From NCBI GenBank assembly GCA_022360315.1, contig JAKSDA010000085.1:1-64000 (forward strand): a DNA stretch of 64,000 nucleotides, given 5' to 3'. The translations under genes and the position numbers were made by a program. The notes below the pieces were generated by a model. It saw nothing but the letters and a program-made list of their open reading frames with translations, did no database searches and was not told the DNA's origin. This DNA comes from Pseudomonadota bacterium. GTDB taxonomy: Bacteria > Myxococcota_A > Polyangia > Haliangiales > Haliangiaceae. This document shows, one piece after another, positions 1 to 10,741 of the stretch; within the stretch, counting starts at the first letter, position 1, and each line of letters starts with the position of its first letter.

Positions 1-150
1 CGCCGAATTTCTCCTCAAATGCTGAATTCTGCTGTTCTCGGCCAAATCACACTGCACAGAAAGGGCGCAAAATGGGCGGATTTTCGTGTAATATCAGCAC
101 ATTAAGGATTCCGGGACGGGAACTAAGCTAACAATTTACACCGTTCTCTC
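1..150. other. AT-rich intergenic stretch
   Basis: No coding region is supported. It lies beyond the 3' end of the hybrid kinase gene and is clearly AT-richer than the genes. It contains the string TGTAATATCA followed four bases later by ATTA (87-104). The same arrangement recurs at 61291-61308. Confidence 0.5.
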
Positions 151-2085
151 TCAACCCTGCAGGACAGCGATCAGATTTTCCATGCGAATGGGTTTGGTCA
201 AGTAGTCGTCCATGCCCGCGCGCAGGCATTTTTCGCGATCGCGGTCATTGCTGTTGGCAGTGAGCGCGATGATGCGGGGCGAGCGAGGGTCGCCCCGAGT
301 CTTCGCGATGCGACGAGCCGCTTCGTAGCCGTTCATCTTCGGCATGTGGCAATCCATGAGGACCACGTCGTAGTCCTTTTGTTCGAGGGCGCCGAGTACT
401 TCGACGCCGTTGGACACGACATCGATGCTGTATCCGAGGTGTTGAAACATGCGCTCGGCCAGCCGTTGACTCATCGGGTTGTCCTCGGCGACCAGAATGC
501 GCAGCGGCAACGCCTCGGCGAGCTTGCCGTGGGGCTGATTGCCGTTGGCGCAGTGCGATCGCGCCCCGGCGAGTGCAGTCCGCCCTCGCCGCACCTGGAT
601 GGTGAAAAAAAAGCACGACCCCTCGCCCTCTTTGCTCTCGGCCCAGATCCGGCCACCCATCAGGGAGGCGAGGTTGGAACAGATGGCCAGCCCCAGCCCG
701 GTGCCGCCGTGATTTGTGGCGGTCGAGCTGTCGAGCTGAGAATAGGGCAGAAAAAGCCTGTCCATGGCCTCCTGTGGGATGCCCACGCCGGTATCGCGAA
801 CCGCGAAGAGAAGCTCGATTCGCTCCTCGTCGACGGCTTGCAGAGCTCCCGACAAGAAATCCGAAACCGTGTTCTTGTCCGGCCGAGCGACCGAGCAGCC
901 GATTTTTCGATCATCGACCGCTCGCGCGCAGACCCGGATCAATACCCCGCCGCGCTCGGTGAATTTCAGGGCATTGGAGACCAGATTGTACAGGATTTGT
1001 CGAATCCGAGTCACATCTGACACGATCGACGACGGCAACTGGCGGTCGATGTCGCCGCGCAACCACAGCTGCTTGTCGAGCGCCCGGGCCGAAAACAGAT
1101 CGACGACGTCCTGCACGCACACTCGCAAGTCGAAGGGGACCTCATGGACTTCCATCCGCCCGGCCTCCATCTTGGCCAGATCCAGGATGTCGTCGATCAT
1201 GGTGAGAAGGTGATTGCCACTGCGGCGAATCGTAGCCACACATTCGGCGTGCTCGTCCGGCAGGTCGGCGCGCAGAAGCAGGTCGGCCATGCCGAGTACA
1301 CCGTGCATGGGCGTGCGTATTTCATGACTGAGTCGAGCCAAGAATTCGCTCTTGGCCCGCAACGCAGCCTCGGCGACCAGCTTGGACTCGCGCAGCTGCT
1401 CGTTGGATAGCTTGAGCTCTCCGGTCCGGGCCTCTACCCGGCCCTCCAGTTCAGCATTGAGCGCCCGTATCTGTTCCTCGACCTTGTGGCGCTCGGCGAT
1501 CTGACTCTGCAACTTCCGGTTGGTCTCGACCAAGTCGCGGGTGCGATCGCCGACCAGCCGGGTGAGTTCGGCGTTAAACCGCTCTTGCGCCCGGATCGCC
1601 TCGACCTTGTCGTAGAATTGCCCGGCGATGAGGCCGGCAAACTTGAGATCGAGCGGACTGAACTTCTGCTGCCGCGAACTGAATAGAAAAAGACTGCGCG
1701 TCTCGCCGCTGACATAGCTGGGCAAGCCGTAGATCAAGCGGATATAATCGGCCGAGAGATGAGACGCGAGTAGCGGCTTGGCAGCGGCCAGCTCGTCTCC
1801 CGACAGACTCCCGGGCTGGCCACTTTGCCAGAACCGAAGCTCGACCTCTGACAGCTTGTTGAACGGGATGCTCGTGATCGACGCCTTGTTGCGAAATGCA
1901 TCGATCACAAAGGCGTTGTGGTAGTCGGGAATGATAAAACGCCACGAAAATACGCTGGCCACGTATTTGATTTTTGCGGCCATTATCTGTGCGATGGACG
2001 GGATATATGCGTGGCGGTTTAAGTGAGTGATGAGGTCGAGAAGGGCTTCATGCCGGGCCAGATTTGCATGTACCTCTTTTGGCAT
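151..2085 (-). CDS. hybrid sensor histidine kinase/response regulator
   Basis: Cytoplasmic hybrid two-component protein of 644 aa with no membrane segment. Residues about 1-165 form an input region that looks GAF-like. A long coiled coil (about 165-245) follows. The dimerisation domain carries the H-box SHEIRTP with His254 as phospho-acceptor. The ATPase domain has DTGVGIP and GGTGLGLAI. The C-terminal receiver domain begins LRILVAEDNPMSQRLAERM and has the phospho-acceptor Asp578 in VLMDCHMPKMNG, with TAN and DYLTKP further on. There is no DNA-binding output, so it probably passes phosphate by relay. It begins 6 bp after the stop of the upstream decarboxylase-like gene, so the two are probably cotranscribed. 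The ligand and partner are not visible. Confidence 0.93.
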   Translation of the reverse strand: MPKEVHANLARHEALLDLITHLNRHAYIPSIAQIMAAKIKYVASVFSWRFIIPDYHNAFVIDAFRNKASITSIPFNKLSEVELRFWQSGQPGSLSGDELAAAKPLLASHLSADYIRLIYGLPSYVSGETRSLFLFSSRQQKFSPLDLKFAGLIAGQFYDKVEAIRAQERFNAELTRLVGDRTRDLVETNRKLQSQIAERHKVEEQIRALNAELEGRVEARTGELKLSNEQLRESKLVAEAALRAKSEFLARLSHEIRTPMHGVLGMADLLLRADLPDEHAECVATIRRSGNHLLTMIDDILDLAKMEAGRMEVHEVPFDLRVCVQDVVDLFSARALDKQLWLRGDIDRQLPSSIVSDVTRIRQILYNLVSNALKFTERGGVLIRVCARAVDDRKIGCSVARPDKNTVSDFLSGALQAVDEERIELLFAVRDTGVGIPQEAMDRLFLPYSQLDSSTATNHGGTGLGLAICSNLASLMGGRIWAESKEGEGSCFFFTIQVRRGRTALAGARSHCANGNQPHGKLAEALPLRILVAEDNPMSQRLAERMFQHLGYSIDVVSNGVEVLGALEQKDYDVVLMDCHMPKMNGYEAARRIAKTRGDPRSPRIIALTANSNDRDREKCLRAGMDDYLTKPIRMENLIAVLQG

Positions 2086-2091
2086 GGAGTC

Positions 2092-2661
2092 TCAGCATGT
2101 CGGCTTGTTGCGGTGGTACTGGTCGTCGATGGCAAGATTGGCCGTGGCAGTGATAGTATTGAACATGACCGCCAGATCGGCCTGAGCCAGGATTTCCATG
2201 ATCTCCCGGTCGGAAAAACCATCATCGACCAGCTCTGCCAGATCCGACTCGCCGACTGCATTGGGTTCGAGCGCCGCTTTGAGTGCGACTTTGACAGCGG
2301 ACTGGAAACTGACTGGAAGATCGCTGTGCTGGTTGCCCTCGACGATCTCCAGCAGGTCTTCGTACTTCAGGGTCTTGTCGAGCTGCAGTGCCGAGTGGGC
2401 GTGGGCCGCGGTGCAATAACTGGATCCCCGCCGTATCGAAATCGAAAAGATGATCAGTTCTTTGAGTAGTATGGGAACGTCGCCGATGAGCAGGGTGCCC
2501 TTGACCTTTTCCCAGTTCGCTCTGAGCAGGTTTTCATTGCTGCCCATACACTGAATCCAATTGGGGACAAAATCGATTCCCATGAGGGCCATGGCTTCGT
2601 CATAGATGGCTTTTACACCGGGGCTGGCATCATCGTATGGTATGAGTTTGTAGGGGTTCAT
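2092..2661 (-). CDS. carboxymuconolactone decarboxylase/AhpD-like protein
   Basis: All-helical protein of 189 aa of the AhpD/CMD superfamily. The signature is the CxxxH site in [10 protein letters not shown], preceded by the helix [14 protein letters not shown]. Only one cysteine is present at the site, whereas true AhpD peroxidase reductases have CxxC. A CMD-type or peroxidase-related role is therefore more likely than the AhpD redox cycle. The length fits the family. It is the promoter-proximal gene of a two-gene unit with the hybrid kinase 6 bp downstream. That hints at a link between redox or aromatic metabolism and signalling, but the substrate cannot be read from the sequence. Confidence 0.85.
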   Translation of the reverse strand: MNPYKLIPYDDASPGVKAIYDEAMALMGIDFVPNWIQCMGSNENLLRANWEKVKGTLLIGDVPILLKELIIFSISIRRGSSYCTAAHAHSALQLDKTLKYEDLLEIVEGNQHSDLPVSFQSAVKVALKAALEPNAVGESDLAELVDDGFSDREIMEILAQADLAVMFNTITATANLAIDDQYHRNKPTC

Positions 2662-2885
2662 TTGCTAGCGGGTCCCTGATCACTGCAACCGGCAGCGTTC
2701 CTGTATCTCACCTGCCGTACAACAGTCATTCGGATCATTTGTCCTGGGGTGTAGCCCGCCAACCAAGAAGGGTGTGGATGGCGGCCTGCCAGCCTATGAG
2801 GCCAGGTCGGATCGCGCATCGAGTGCGAAACCGGGCTTGCCGGACGCTGCCAGCTCACAACAGGTGCTATTTTCCGACCAGGCCG

Positions 2886-5800
2886 ATGAATGAGATCCGC
2901 AGTTCAACAAGCGATACATCAACAAGCGATACAAATGAAGTGCTCTGGCAATTCTGGATCGACCGCGGCGGCACGTTCACCGACTGTCTCGGCCGCGATC
3001 CAATGAACGGCGACATACGAGCTGTCAAGGTATTGTCATCGGATCGAGCGCCTCTTATCGGGATTCGCCGCATTTTGGGACTGGCCGGCGATGACCCGAT
3101 TCCGCCATGTGAAGTGCGCATGGGCACGACCATTGCCACCAACGCCCTGCTCGAGCGCCGCGGCGCTCCCCTCGCCCTGGTGATCACGCGCGGCTTTCGC
3201 GATCTCCTGGCCATCGGCACCCAGGCCAGACCCGAGATCTTCGCCCTGGACATCAACAAGCCCGAGCTGCTCTACCGCGAGGTGATCGAGGTTGCAGCGC
3301 GTGCCGACGCCGGTGGCGAAATCGTCGAGCAGCCCGATCTCGATGAGCTCGAAAACGCCCTGCGAGCTGTCCACCAGCGCGGCATCGTCAGCCTGGCAGT
3401 GGTTGTGCTCCACGCCTACCGAGCTGGCAATCTGGAACGGCAGATCGGCGAGCTGGCCCGGCAGATCGGCTTCGATCACGTGTCGCTGTCTCACGAAGTC
3501 GCCGCCGAGATCGGCATTGTCGGTCGCGGCGACACCACAGTGGTCGACGCCTACTTGACGCCGCTGATCCGCGACTACGTGGCATCGCTGGAGGCCGAAC
3601 TACCCGGCAGCAAGCTGCGTATCATGCAGTCCAGTGGGGGCTTGACCGACGCGGCTCGTTTTCGGGGTCGCAACGCGGTCCTGTCCGGTCCGGCCGGCGG
3701 AGTGGTCGCCTGTGGCCACGTGGCCCGAAGCACCGGGTACGATCGGGCTATCGGATTCGACATGGGCGGCACGTCGACCGACGTATCCTGCTACCAGGGC
3801 GACTTCGAGCGCGAATACGAGACCCAGGTCGCCGGCGTGAGACTGCGGGCACCGATGATCTCCATCCATACTGTGGCGGCGGGCGGAGGATCGCTGTGCC
3901 GCTACAACGGTTTTCGCTTCACCGTGGGACCCGAGAGCGCGGGCGCCGATCCCGGGCCGATTTGTTACGGCCGGCCCAAGGCCAGGGAACTGGCCATTAC
4001 GGATGTCAATGCCATGCTGGGCCGCATCGTCGACGATCGCTTTCCCTTCCCCCTGCACCGGGCCGGGGTCGACGCAGCTCTCGACGGCATGGTCGAGACA
4101 TTGCGCGAACACGGCGAGAACTATACGCCGAGCGAGATCGCCGCCGGTTTTTTCGCCATTGCCAACGCCAATATGGCTGAGGCAATTCGCCAGGTATCGG
4201 TGGCCAGGGGCCGTGATGTACGCGAGTACGCCCTGGTGGTATTCGGCGGCGCCGGCGGCCAGCACGCGTGCCCAATCGCGCGGCAACTGGGCATACGCAC
4301 GCTGATCTTCGACCGATTTGCCGGTGTGCTGTCGGCCTATGGCATGGGCATGGCCGATGTGACCTGGCACGGCGAGGCCGATGCGAGTCGCATGGCTCTG
4401 GACGAAAACCTGCCCGTACAACTGGCGCCCAAGTACGCGAAGCTGCTCGACAAGGGTGTGCAAATCCTCGAGGACGAGGGATTTGCCCGGTCCGAGATCA
4501 GCTGCATTCGGCGCATCGATCTCCGCTACCGCGGCACCGACACACCGCTCACCATCGATCTGCCTGGTGAGGTGGGCGATCGCCCCGATGTGGTCTGGCT
4601 GGGCGAGCGCTTCGCGGCCGAGCATCGCGCGCTATTCAGCTATTGCCGACCCGAGCATATTGTCGAGGCCACAGCCATTCGAGTCGAGGTGCGCGGCCAT
4701 CTGCGCCGTGACGCGATCGGAACGCCTCGGCCTGCGTCCCGCAGCATGGACAGTGCCAACGCCGAGGGGAACAGTGCCGGCCAGGCCAGCACGGACCGGA
4801 CAACCGGGGTCGATGCCCGGCCCATTCGGCGCTCTTCGATGTGGACCGGTAACGGGTTCGAGGACGTGCCGGTCTATCGCCGCGAGGATCTCGGCCCCGG
4901 CCTGCGGATGACCGGTCCGGCACTCATACTCGAGGATACCGGGACAGTAGCGCTGGATCCCGGATTCGAGCTCGAGGTCGGCACAGAGGCCCGTCTGATC
5001 GTGCGCGACAACGCCCCCGAGGTACGGGTCGGTGCTGGCCCGGGCAGTGGAAACACCCGGGTCGATCCGGTCCGCCTGGAGATCTTCAACAACGTGTTCA
5101 TGTCCATTGCCAGGCAGATGGGCGACACGCTGCGCCGCACCGCGGTATCGACCAATATTCGCGAGCGGCTCGATTTTTCGTGCGCCATCTTCGATGCCAG
5201 CGGCGGATTGGTGGCCAATGCACCACATATTCCGGTTCATCTCGGAGCCATGGGTGAGTCGATCAAGGGTGTCCTGGCAGCTCATCCACAGCCGCCTGCC
5301 GGCTCGGTCTACGCGGTCAACGACCCTGCCGCCGGCGGATCGCATCTGCCCGACATCACGGTCATCACTCCGGTACACGACGACGCCGGTGAGATCGTAT
5401 TCTTCACTGCCAGCCGCGGCCACCATGCCGACATCGGCGGGATCACGCCGGGTTCGATGCCGCCGTTTTCCACCTCGCTGGCCGAGGAGGGCGCGGTATT
5501 TCGCTCTCTGGTCATGGTGCGCGATGGTCGCCTGGACGAGGCGGCAGTGCGCGATGTGCTCACTGCCGGGTTGCATCCGGCGCGCGATCCACAGAGCAAC
5601 CTCGCCGATCTCGAGGCTCAGATCGCAGCCAATCAGGCCGGGGTGCGCCTTCTTCACCAGCTCATTGCCCGCCACGGGCGCGCCACGGTCATGGCCTACA
5701 TGGGCCATGTTCAGGACAATGCCGCAGCTCAGGTGGCCGCCGAGATCGCGCGGATACCCGATGGCAACCATCATTTCGAGGATGCTCTCGACGACGGCAC

Positions 5801-6605
5801 CCCCATCCACGTCACACTGCGAGTCAACGGCGACCACATGGAAATCGACTTTATCGGCACCGGACCGCAGGTCGCGGGCAATCTCAACGCACCGCGGGCG
5901 GTCACCGTGGCTGCAGTCATCTATGTCACCCGCACTCTGGTCGGCGCTCCGATTCCGCTCAACAGCGGCTGTCTGCGACCGGTCGACATCGTCATCCCAC
6001 CGGCTTCAGTGCTCGATCCCGAGCCACAACGCGCGGTTGCGGGCGGCAATGTCGAGACTTCGCAACGTGTGGTCGATGTGCTCTTCGGCGCACTCGGCAA
6101 GGCCGCGGCCAGTCAGGGCACTATGAACAACCTGACCTTTGGCACCGATCGCTTCGGTTATTACGAGACCATCGCCGGCGGCGCTGGTGCCACGGCAAAT
6201 GGGCCCGGTGCATCTGGCGTGCATACCCACATGACCAACACACGCATCACCGATCCCGAGGTGCTCGAGGCTCGTTTTCCGGTCCGTCTGATCGAGTTTT
6301 CGCTGCGCCGGGATTCGGCCGGCCAGGGGCTCCATGCCGGCGGGGAGGGGGTGGTGCGCGAGTTCGAGTTGCTCGAGCCGATGCGGATATCCATTCTCAG
6401 CGAGCGACGCGACCGGGCGCCATTTGGTCTGGCCGGCGGCGGTCCCGGAGCGATGGGGCGCAATCTTCACAACCGCCGCGATGTCGGTGGAAAGGCCAGT
6501 TTCTCGGCCGACGCGGGCGATCGCATCCGCATCGAGACCCCGGGAGGAGGCGGCTTCGGTACACCGGGCAGGGCGGACAGCAACTCCCCTGAGCAGCCCG
6601 GATAA
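2886..6605 (+). CDS. 5-oxoprolinase/hydantoinase (HyuA-HyuB fusion)
   Basis: Single-chain ATP-dependent amidohydrolase of 1239 aa joining HyuA (N-terminal, actin-like ATPase fold) and HyuB (C-terminal) domains, the arrangement and size of eukaryotic 5-oxoprolinase. Motifs: [16 protein letters not shown] near the start, [26 protein letters not shown] and [12 protein letters not shown] in HyuA. HyuB begins about residue 725 with [16 protein letters not shown] and contains [12 protein letters not shown] and [10 protein letters not shown]. The likely reaction is ATP-driven opening of 5-oxo-L-proline to glutamate, but hydantoin substrates cannot be excluded. The frame is open upstream to 2739. I chose the ATG at 2886 because it lies shortly before the conserved WIDRGGTF, and the upstream extension is Arg/Cys-rich and unlike the family. 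Monocistronic by position. Confidence 0.9.
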   Translation: MNEIRSSTSDTSTSDTNEVLWQFWIDRGGTFTDCLGRDPMNGDIRAVKVLSSDRAPLIGIRRILGLAGDDPIPPCEVRMGTTIATNALLERRGAPLALVITRGFRDLLAIGTQARPEIFALDINKPELLYREVIEVAARADAGGEIVEQPDLDELENALRAVHQRGIVSLAVVVLHAYRAGNLERQIGELARQIGFDHVSLSHEVAAEIGIVGRGDTTVVDAYLTPLIRDYVASLEAELPGSKLRIMQSSGGLTDAARFRGRNAVLSGPAGGVVACGHVARSTGYDRAIGFDMGGTSTDVSCYQGDFEREYETQVAGVRLRAPMISIHTVAAGGGSLCRYNGFRFTVGPESAGADPGPICYGRPKARELAITDVNAMLGRIVDDRFPFPLHRAGVDAALDGMVETLREHGENYTPSEIAAGFFAIANANMAEAIRQVSVARGRDVREYALVVFGGAGGQHACPIARQLGIRTLIFDRFAGVLSAYGMGMADVTWHGEADASRMALDENLPVQLAPKYAKLLDKGVQILEDEGFARSEISCIRRIDLRYRGTDTPLTIDLPGEVGDRPDVVWLGERFAAEHRALFSYCRPEHIVEATAIRVEVRGHLRRDAIGTPRPASRSMDSANAEGNSAGQASTDRTTGVDARPIRRSSMWTGNGFEDVPVYRREDLGPGLRMTGPALILEDTGTVALDPGFELEVGTEARLIVRDNAPEVRVGAGPGSGNTRVDPVRLEIFNNVFMSIARQMGDTLRRTAVSTNIRERLDFSCAIFDASGGLVANAPHIPVHLGAMGESIKGVLAAHPQPPAGSVYAVNDPAAGGSHLPDITVITPVHDDAGEIVFFTASRGHHADIGGITPGSMPPFSTSLAEEGAVFRSLVMVRDGRLDEAAVRDVLTAGLHPARDPQSNLADLEAQIAANQAGVRLLHQLIARHGRATVMAYMGHVQDNAAAQVAAEIARIPDGNHHFEDALDDGTPIHVTLRVNGDHMEIDFIGTGPQVAGNLNAPRAVTVAAVIYVTRTLVGAPIPLNSGCLRPVDIVIPPASVLDPEPQRAVAGGNVETSQRVVDVLFGALGKAAASQGTMNNLTFGTDRFGYYETIAGGAGATANGPGASGVHTHMTNTRITDPEVLEARFPVRLIEFSLRRDSAGQGLHAGGEGVVREFELLEPMRISILSERRDRAPFGLAGGGPGAMGRNLHNRRDVGGKASFSADAGDRIRIETPGGGGFGTPGRADSNSPEQPG

Positions 6606-6779
6606 TCACAAAAACACGCCAGTCAAGGACTTGCACAGCGAGTCGCGATGCTTACCTCTAGAGAAGACAACGCGGCAACCAAGAACCCAAAGAGTTGCCG
6701 CGGAATGCGACGACCAGCCGATCTGGCCCACGGTCGTCAGCCAACACCAGCCCCGACAATCAGCCCCAAGGAGATTGCT

Positions 6780-7217
6780 ATGTATATGGTAGGTACTCGA
6801 TTTGCGCGCAAGCACGACCCATTGACCCTGGCCCGCACCATGCTCGGTGTCGATCCGTTTTACCGGGTCCGAGCCGAGCGCAACAAGCCGGCGTTTAATC
6901 CCAGCTTCGAGGTTGTGGAGAACGAGAGCGGGTACGTTCTCAACGCCGACCTGCCGGGGGTCAAAGAGAGCGACATCGACATCTCGCTGCACAATAACGT
7001 TCTCACCATCAGCGGCGCTCGCGCTTCTGAAGAGCGCGTGGAAGGCGAGAAATATCTCGTGTATGAGCGCCAGTACGGCAGCTTCTCGCGATCGTTCACG
7101 CTGCCCGACAACGCCGACGCCAACGCGGTCGATGCGCACCTCAAAGACGGTGTTCTCTCGCTGTCGATCGGCAAGAAAGCCGAGGCCAAGCCGCGCAAGA
7201 TCTCGGTGACACAATAA
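6780..7217 (+). CDS. Hsp20/alpha-crystallin small heat-shock protein
   Basis: ATP-independent holdase chaperone of 145 aa. The alpha-crystallin domain spans about residues 38-138, with [19 protein letters not shown], the hallmark [13 protein letters not shown], and the C-terminal strand [10 protein letters not shown]. The final tail (PRKISVTQ) carries an I-x-V-like motif. The ATG at 6780 is preceded by AAGGAGAT at a good distance, so the longer frame from 6648 is rejected. The gene runs convergently into the YCII-type gene. The 161-bp inverted-repeat element starting 8 bp after its stop may end transcription from both sides. No heat-shock promoter or CIRCE element was recognised upstream. Confidence 0.95.
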   Translation: MYMVGTRFARKHDPLTLARTMLGVDPFYRVRAERNKPAFNPSFEVVENESGYVLNADLPGVKESDIDISLHNNVLTISGARASEERVEGEKYLVYERQYGSFSRSFTLPDNADANAVDAHLKDGVLSLSIGKKAEAKPRKISVTQ

Positions 7218-7224
7218 CCCGGAT

Positions 7225-7385
7225 ACTGAGTACATCCTCAACCACCCATTAAGAGCCAGTCCATCCCGCCGATGGCTCGTTGCTCGTCGGTCACGTAGGC
7301 CACTATGCTCCCTCCTCGGCGCCTTTGCCCTCGACGCGCTGGATCGACCCTACTGGACACTGTCTTGCGCGGACATGTACTCAGT
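7225..7385. repeat. dispersed foldback repeat, copy R1 (161 bp)
   Basis: A perfect 11-bp terminal inverted repeat (ACTGAGTACAT at 7225-7235, ATGTACTCAGT at 7375-7385) encloses an imperfect palindrome. The core (about 7262-7368) is roughly 90% identical by eye to 33149-33246. The right edge covers the stop codon of the YCII-type gene (TGA on the reverse strand at 7381-7383), and the left edge starts 8 bp after the Hsp20 stop. No reading frame for a transposase exists inside. It may be a non-autonomous foldback element, a bidirectional terminator, or both. Confidence 0.8.
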
Positions 7386-7737
7386 CGACGGACCAGGACA
7401 AAACAGGCCGAACCTCCACCACCCCCATTTCGGCATCGGGATGGGCAGCTGCCCATTCAATAGCTTCATCGAGATTCTCGCACTCGACCACGGCAAATCC
7501 CAGGAGCGCCTCCACAGTTTCGGCAAAGGGTCCGTCGGTAAGCTGCCGCTTGCCGGCTCGTACCCGCACACTGGTCGCCATGGCAGTGGGTTGCAATGCC
7601 TCACCAGAACTCATCTGACCCGATTTGATCACCTTGACGCCATAATCGTGATACCGGGTGTGCAGGTCTTTTCGTTGATCCTCGGTGAGAGCTTCATACC
7701 GGGATTGGTCGCGACAAAACAGTAGCATGTACTTCAC
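7381..7737 (-). CDS. YCII-family protein
   Basis: Small dimeric alpha-beta barrel protein of 118 aa of the YCII/DGPF family: KYMLLFCRD at the N-terminus, the DGPF-type motif LTDGPFAET, the GFAVVEC strand, the helix NLDEAIEWAAAHPDAE, and the closing strand VVEVRPVL. Members often sit beside ECF sigma factors, but none is adjacent here. The start is GTG at 7735-7737, chosen because GGAGG lies 5 bases upstream and the family begins with (M/V)KYMLLF. The longer frame to 7878 runs into the remnant of another gene. Function is unknown beyond the fold. Confidence 0.88.
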   Translation of the reverse strand: MKYMLLFCRDQSRYEALTEDQRKDLHTRYHDYGVKVIKSGQMSSGEALQPTAMATSVRVRAGKRQLTDGPFAETVEALLGFAVVECENLDEAIEWAAAHPDAEMGVVEVRPVLSWSVD

Positions 7738-7783
7738 GTTGGCCTCCGATGGCAACGGGTTGGAGTCTGCACCTGGGGTTCCA

Positions 7784-8155
7784 CACCACGACGAGCTTGC
7801 CCCGGCGCCTTTCGATCGCATCCTGCAGCAAACGAAACCCATCGTGCCAGTTCTTCGGCGGGACCAAATTCGCCCCACTGTAGTAGACCCTGGACAGCGA
7901 CTCCGCGAAGATGCGGAGATGGCCTTCCAGGGTGCCTTGAAACCGCCCCATCATCTCGAAGTAGACCACCGGCTCCCGCTCGAAGAAGCGCCGGATAAGG
8001 AACGTCTTGCCGACCCGGCGGCGCCCGTAGACCGCGACGAACTCGGATTTCTCCGAACGCAGAATGCGCGCGAGGATCGCTCGCTCGGTATCACCAGCAG
8101 GATGGTCCCCTCGCCGCTCCACGTCGACAACCACACCGGTCCCGGGAATCGCCAT
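7784..8155 (-). pseudogene. 5' remnant of an AAA ATPase (PF01637/DUF234-type)
   Basis: About 124 residues resemble the N-terminal part of the archaeal-type ATPase family: a P-loop in VAVYGRRRVGKTFLIRRFF and the downstream block PPKNWHDGFRLLQDAIERR. Similarity stops at GKLVVV, exactly where the Walker B Asp-Glu should come. The frame then reads into unrelated sequence upstream of the YCII-type gene. Full-length relatives have several hundred residues, so this is a truncated relic. Its own N-terminus (the usual FIGRE-type motif) is also degraded. It suggests past insertion and deletion in the 7-8 kb region. Confidence 0.75.
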
Positions 8156-8206
8156 AGTATCACGACACTGATTGGTTCATCGGCCGAACGTTCCCGTCCA
8201 CCCTGG

Positions 8207-8224
8207 GTTTGGAAAGTTTGGAAA
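8207..8224. repeat. two tandem copies of a 9-bp unit (GTTTGGAAA)
   Basis: GTTTGGAAA occurs twice head to tail, followed by GTTG, upstream of the zinc-ribbon gene and just past the start of the ATPase remnant. The period is the same 9 bp as the array at 31411-31446, with a different unit sequence. Confidence 0.6.
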
Positions 8225-8263
8225 GTTGCATCGCCGGGGGGGTCTCATTGACGCGGTTTGCCG

Positions 8264-9421
8264 ATGCGCGCCAAGATCTCGCCCGTGAATGGCGACGATC
8301 CCGACCTCGATCAGTCCGATACAGAGGCCCATCCGGGCCTTCGCTGTCCGCAATGCGACGGCGAAATGACCTACCAGGCCGCCGAGCAGAAGATGTCGTG
8401 CGGGCATTGCGGCCACTCGATGGCAATGCCACACAGCGAAGGCCACCGGGCGATCGTCGAATACGACCTCGAGCACGGACTGGCCATGGCACGCCAGCGC
8501 GGCTATGGAATCCGTGGAGTTCGCGCGTCCCTGTGCCAGGAATGCGGCGCCTCGGTGAGCTTCACCGAAAACGTCACCGCGACCAACTGCGATTTCTGCG
8601 GCTCGTCGCAGGTTCTAGCTCAAGACGAAAACCGCAATGTCTTGCGCCCCGAGTCTCTGGTGCCATTTCGCACCGCGCGCGGCACCGCCGAGAACGACTT
8701 CTCGAATTGGCTCAAGAGCCTGTGGTTCCGACCGTCCAATCTCAAACACAGGGCGCGAGTAACCGAGATGAGCGGGGTCTACGTGCCGTACTGGACCTTC
8801 GACGCCACGGTCGATTCAAACTGGACTGCCCAGGCCGGTTACTATTACTACGTAACCGAGACCTACACCGAAAAAGATCCGCAAGGCAACTCCCTCACCA
8901 AGTCCCGTCGAGTTCGCAAGACCCGCTGGAAGCCTGCCTGGGGCACGCGTCGCGATCGCTACGACGATATGTTGGTATGCGCATCGCGCGGCTTGCCCGA
9001 GGACCTGGCCAGCAAGATGACCGCGTTCAATACAGCGGCCCTCGTCTCCTATGACCCGTCGTACCTGGCTGGCTGGAAAGCCGAGGAGTATGCAATCCCG
9101 CTCAACGATGGCTGGCGGCAGGCAGTAGACCAAATGGAGTCGAAACAGGACCAGCGCTGCGCCTCGGACGTACCCGGCGACACAAAGCGCTATCTCAACG
9201 TGACCAACCGCTTTTACGACGAGACGTTCAAGCACATCCTGTTGCCGATCTGGATCTCATCGTATCGCTACAAGGGCAAGGTTTATCGGTTTCTGGTCAA
9301 CGGCCAGACCGGCGAGGTCACCGGCAAGGCTCCGCTCAGCACGGTCAAGATCGCCCTCCTCATCCTGTCTATCGCCGCCATCATTGCGGCCATTATTCTG
9401 GCCACCAGAAACGCAGAATAA
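8264..9421 (+). CDS. zinc-ribbon protein with C-terminal membrane anchor
   Basis: 385-aa protein. Two zinc ribbons lie near the N-terminus: CPQCDGEMTY with CGHCGHSM, and CQECGASVSF with CDFCGSS. A tryptophan-rich middle region (VPYWTFDATVDSNWTAQ) and a region around LPIWISSYRYKGKVYRFLVNG follow. It ends in one hydrophobic helix (IALLILSIAAIIAAIILA), a tail anchor. This matches a family annotated only as TFIIB-type or primosomal-like zinc-ribbon proteins. No enzymatic motif is visible. ATG 8264 is preferred over the TTG two codons upstream. Neighbours give no functional clue. A role at the membrane with the ribbons in the cytoplasm is inference. Confidence 0.8.
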   Translation: MRAKISPVNGDDPDLDQSDTEAHPGLRCPQCDGEMTYQAAEQKMSCGHCGHSMAMPHSEGHRAIVEYDLEHGLAMARQRGYGIRGVRASLCQECGASVSFTENVTATNCDFCGSSQVLAQDENRNVLRPESLVPFRTARGTAENDFSNWLKSLWFRPSNLKHRARVTEMSGVYVPYWTFDATVDSNWTAQAGYYYYVTETYTEKDPQGNSLTKSRRVRKTRWKPAWGTRRDRYDDMLVCASRGLPEDLASKMTAFNTAALVSYDPSYLAGWKAEEYAIPLNDGWRQAVDQMESKQDQRCASDVPGDTKRYLNVTNRFYDETFKHILLPIWISSYRYKGKVYRFLVNGQTGEVTGKAPLSTVKIALLILSIAAIIAAIILATRNAE

Positions 9422-9444
9422 GACCGCAAGCGTTGCCATGTTGG

Positions 9445-10443
9445 TTACTGAAAATCCATTTCTTTTGGCTTGTTATCGAGCAGGGATTCGATTTTTTTCA
9501 TCTCGCTGTCCGACAGCTGATCCGCTACTTCCAGGGCCCGCATGTTGTCCACGACCTGCTCGGGACGCGACGCACCGGTGATCACGGTACTGACATTGGG
9601 GTTTTTCAGGCACCAGGCAATGGCCAATCGAGCCATCGTGGTTCCGAGCCCCTCGGCCAGTTTGGTCAACTCGCGAACGGTGTCGAGTCGTTGCTGCCAG
9701 GCATCGCTTTCGAACATCCTGCGCAGCCATTCGTAGCCGGGCAGATTGAGGCGTGAATCGTCGGGAATGCCGTCGTTGTACTTGCCGGTCAAAATACCCG
9801 AGGCGAGCGGAGACCAGATCGTCGAGCCGAGCCCAATGGTCTCGTACAGGCGGCCGTACTCGACCTCGACCCGATAGCGGTGGAACATGTGGTACTCGGG
9901 CTGCTCCATGGATGGCGGGATGAGGTTGTACTGTCGGGCCACACCATGCGCTTCCATGATCTGCTGTGCCGACCACTCCGACGTGCCCCAGTAGAGCACC
10001 TTGCCGCGCCAGATGAGCTCGGTCATCGCCCGCACTGTCTCCTCCATGGGGACCTCGGGATCAGGTCGGTGGCAGAAATACAGGTCCAGATAATCGGTTT
10101 TCAAGCGCTCGAGGGCCTGGTCACAGGCTTCGACCACATGCTTGCGACTGAGGCCGAGCTGGGTTGGTTTGGGGTCATCCACGCAGCCCCACCTGACCTT
10201 GCTCGACACGATGTAGCTATCGCGCCGCCAACCGGCTTTCTTGAGCACTTCGCCCATGATGTCCTCCGATTTGCCTCGCGCGTAAACCTCGGCATTGTCG
10301 AAGAAGTTGACGCCCGCGTCATAGGCGGCGCTCATGCACGCATGCGCGTTCTCGATCTGCAGTTGATTGGCAAACGTCACCCACGAGCCAAACGACAAAG
10401 CGCTTACCTTCAGGCCAGTTTTGCCCAAACGGCGGTATTTCAT
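9445..10443 (-). CDS. aldo/keto reductase (Kv-beta-like)
   Basis: NADPH-dependent oxidoreductase of 332 aa with the (beta/alpha)8 aldo/keto reductase fold. It begins [19 protein letters not shown]. The catalytic tetrad is readable as Asp and Tyr in [12 protein letters not shown], Lys in IVSSKVRWG, and His in YFCHRPDP. The cofactor-end motif [12 protein letters not shown] is near the C-terminus. The match to the voltage-gated potassium-channel beta-subunit/YghZ-type subfamily is good along the full length. GGAGA precedes the ATG by about 8 bases. The substrate is probably a small aldehyde or methylglyoxal-like compound by family, but is not determined here. The 298 bp between its start and the upstream reductase remnant hold no credible gene. 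Confidence 0.93.
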   Translation of the reverse strand: MKYRRLGKTGLKVSALSFGSWVTFANQLQIENAHACMSAAYDAGVNFFDNAEVYARGKSEDIMGEVLKKAGWRRDSYIVSSKVRWGCVDDPKPTQLGLSRKHVVEACDQALERLKTDYLDLYFCHRPDPEVPMEETVRAMTELIWRGKVLYWGTSEWSAQQIMEAHGVARQYNLIPPSMEQPEYHMFHRYRVEVEYGRLYETIGLGSTIWSPLASGILTGKYNDGIPDDSRLNLPGYEWLRRMFESDAWQQRLDTVRELTKLAEGLGTTMARLAIAWCLKNPNVSTVITGASRPEQVVDNMRALEVADQLSDSEMKKIESLLDNKPKEMDFQ

Positions 10444-10741
10444 CGGTATGTCTCCTTGACAACTTTCGGTAGAGGTTGCGATTGTGGACTACCTGGCCCG
10501 GCCGCGCCAGCATGCCCTGGCCCTGATTGCATACTGTGACCCGGGTGTCGAAACTGTCCCAGGGTTTGGCGGTGGCTGGATGAGATGGTCGCGGAGAACT
10601 GGAGACGGGTCGAGTGCATCGAGTTCAGCGAGCGCTCTGGCATCGCCTTCGGGCGCACTGGCAGCGGGCCGGGAACCTCGGGCAATGCCGGCCCCGCCGT
10701 GGCACCCCTTGTATCGACGATCGCGGGCCCGCCCACAGACC

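Noticed and set aside
4632..5837. Reverse-strand 401-codon frame inside the oxoprolinase gene
   Set aside because: It is a shadow frame of a strongly conserved forward gene; its translation is His/Arg/Gly-rich and without motifs.
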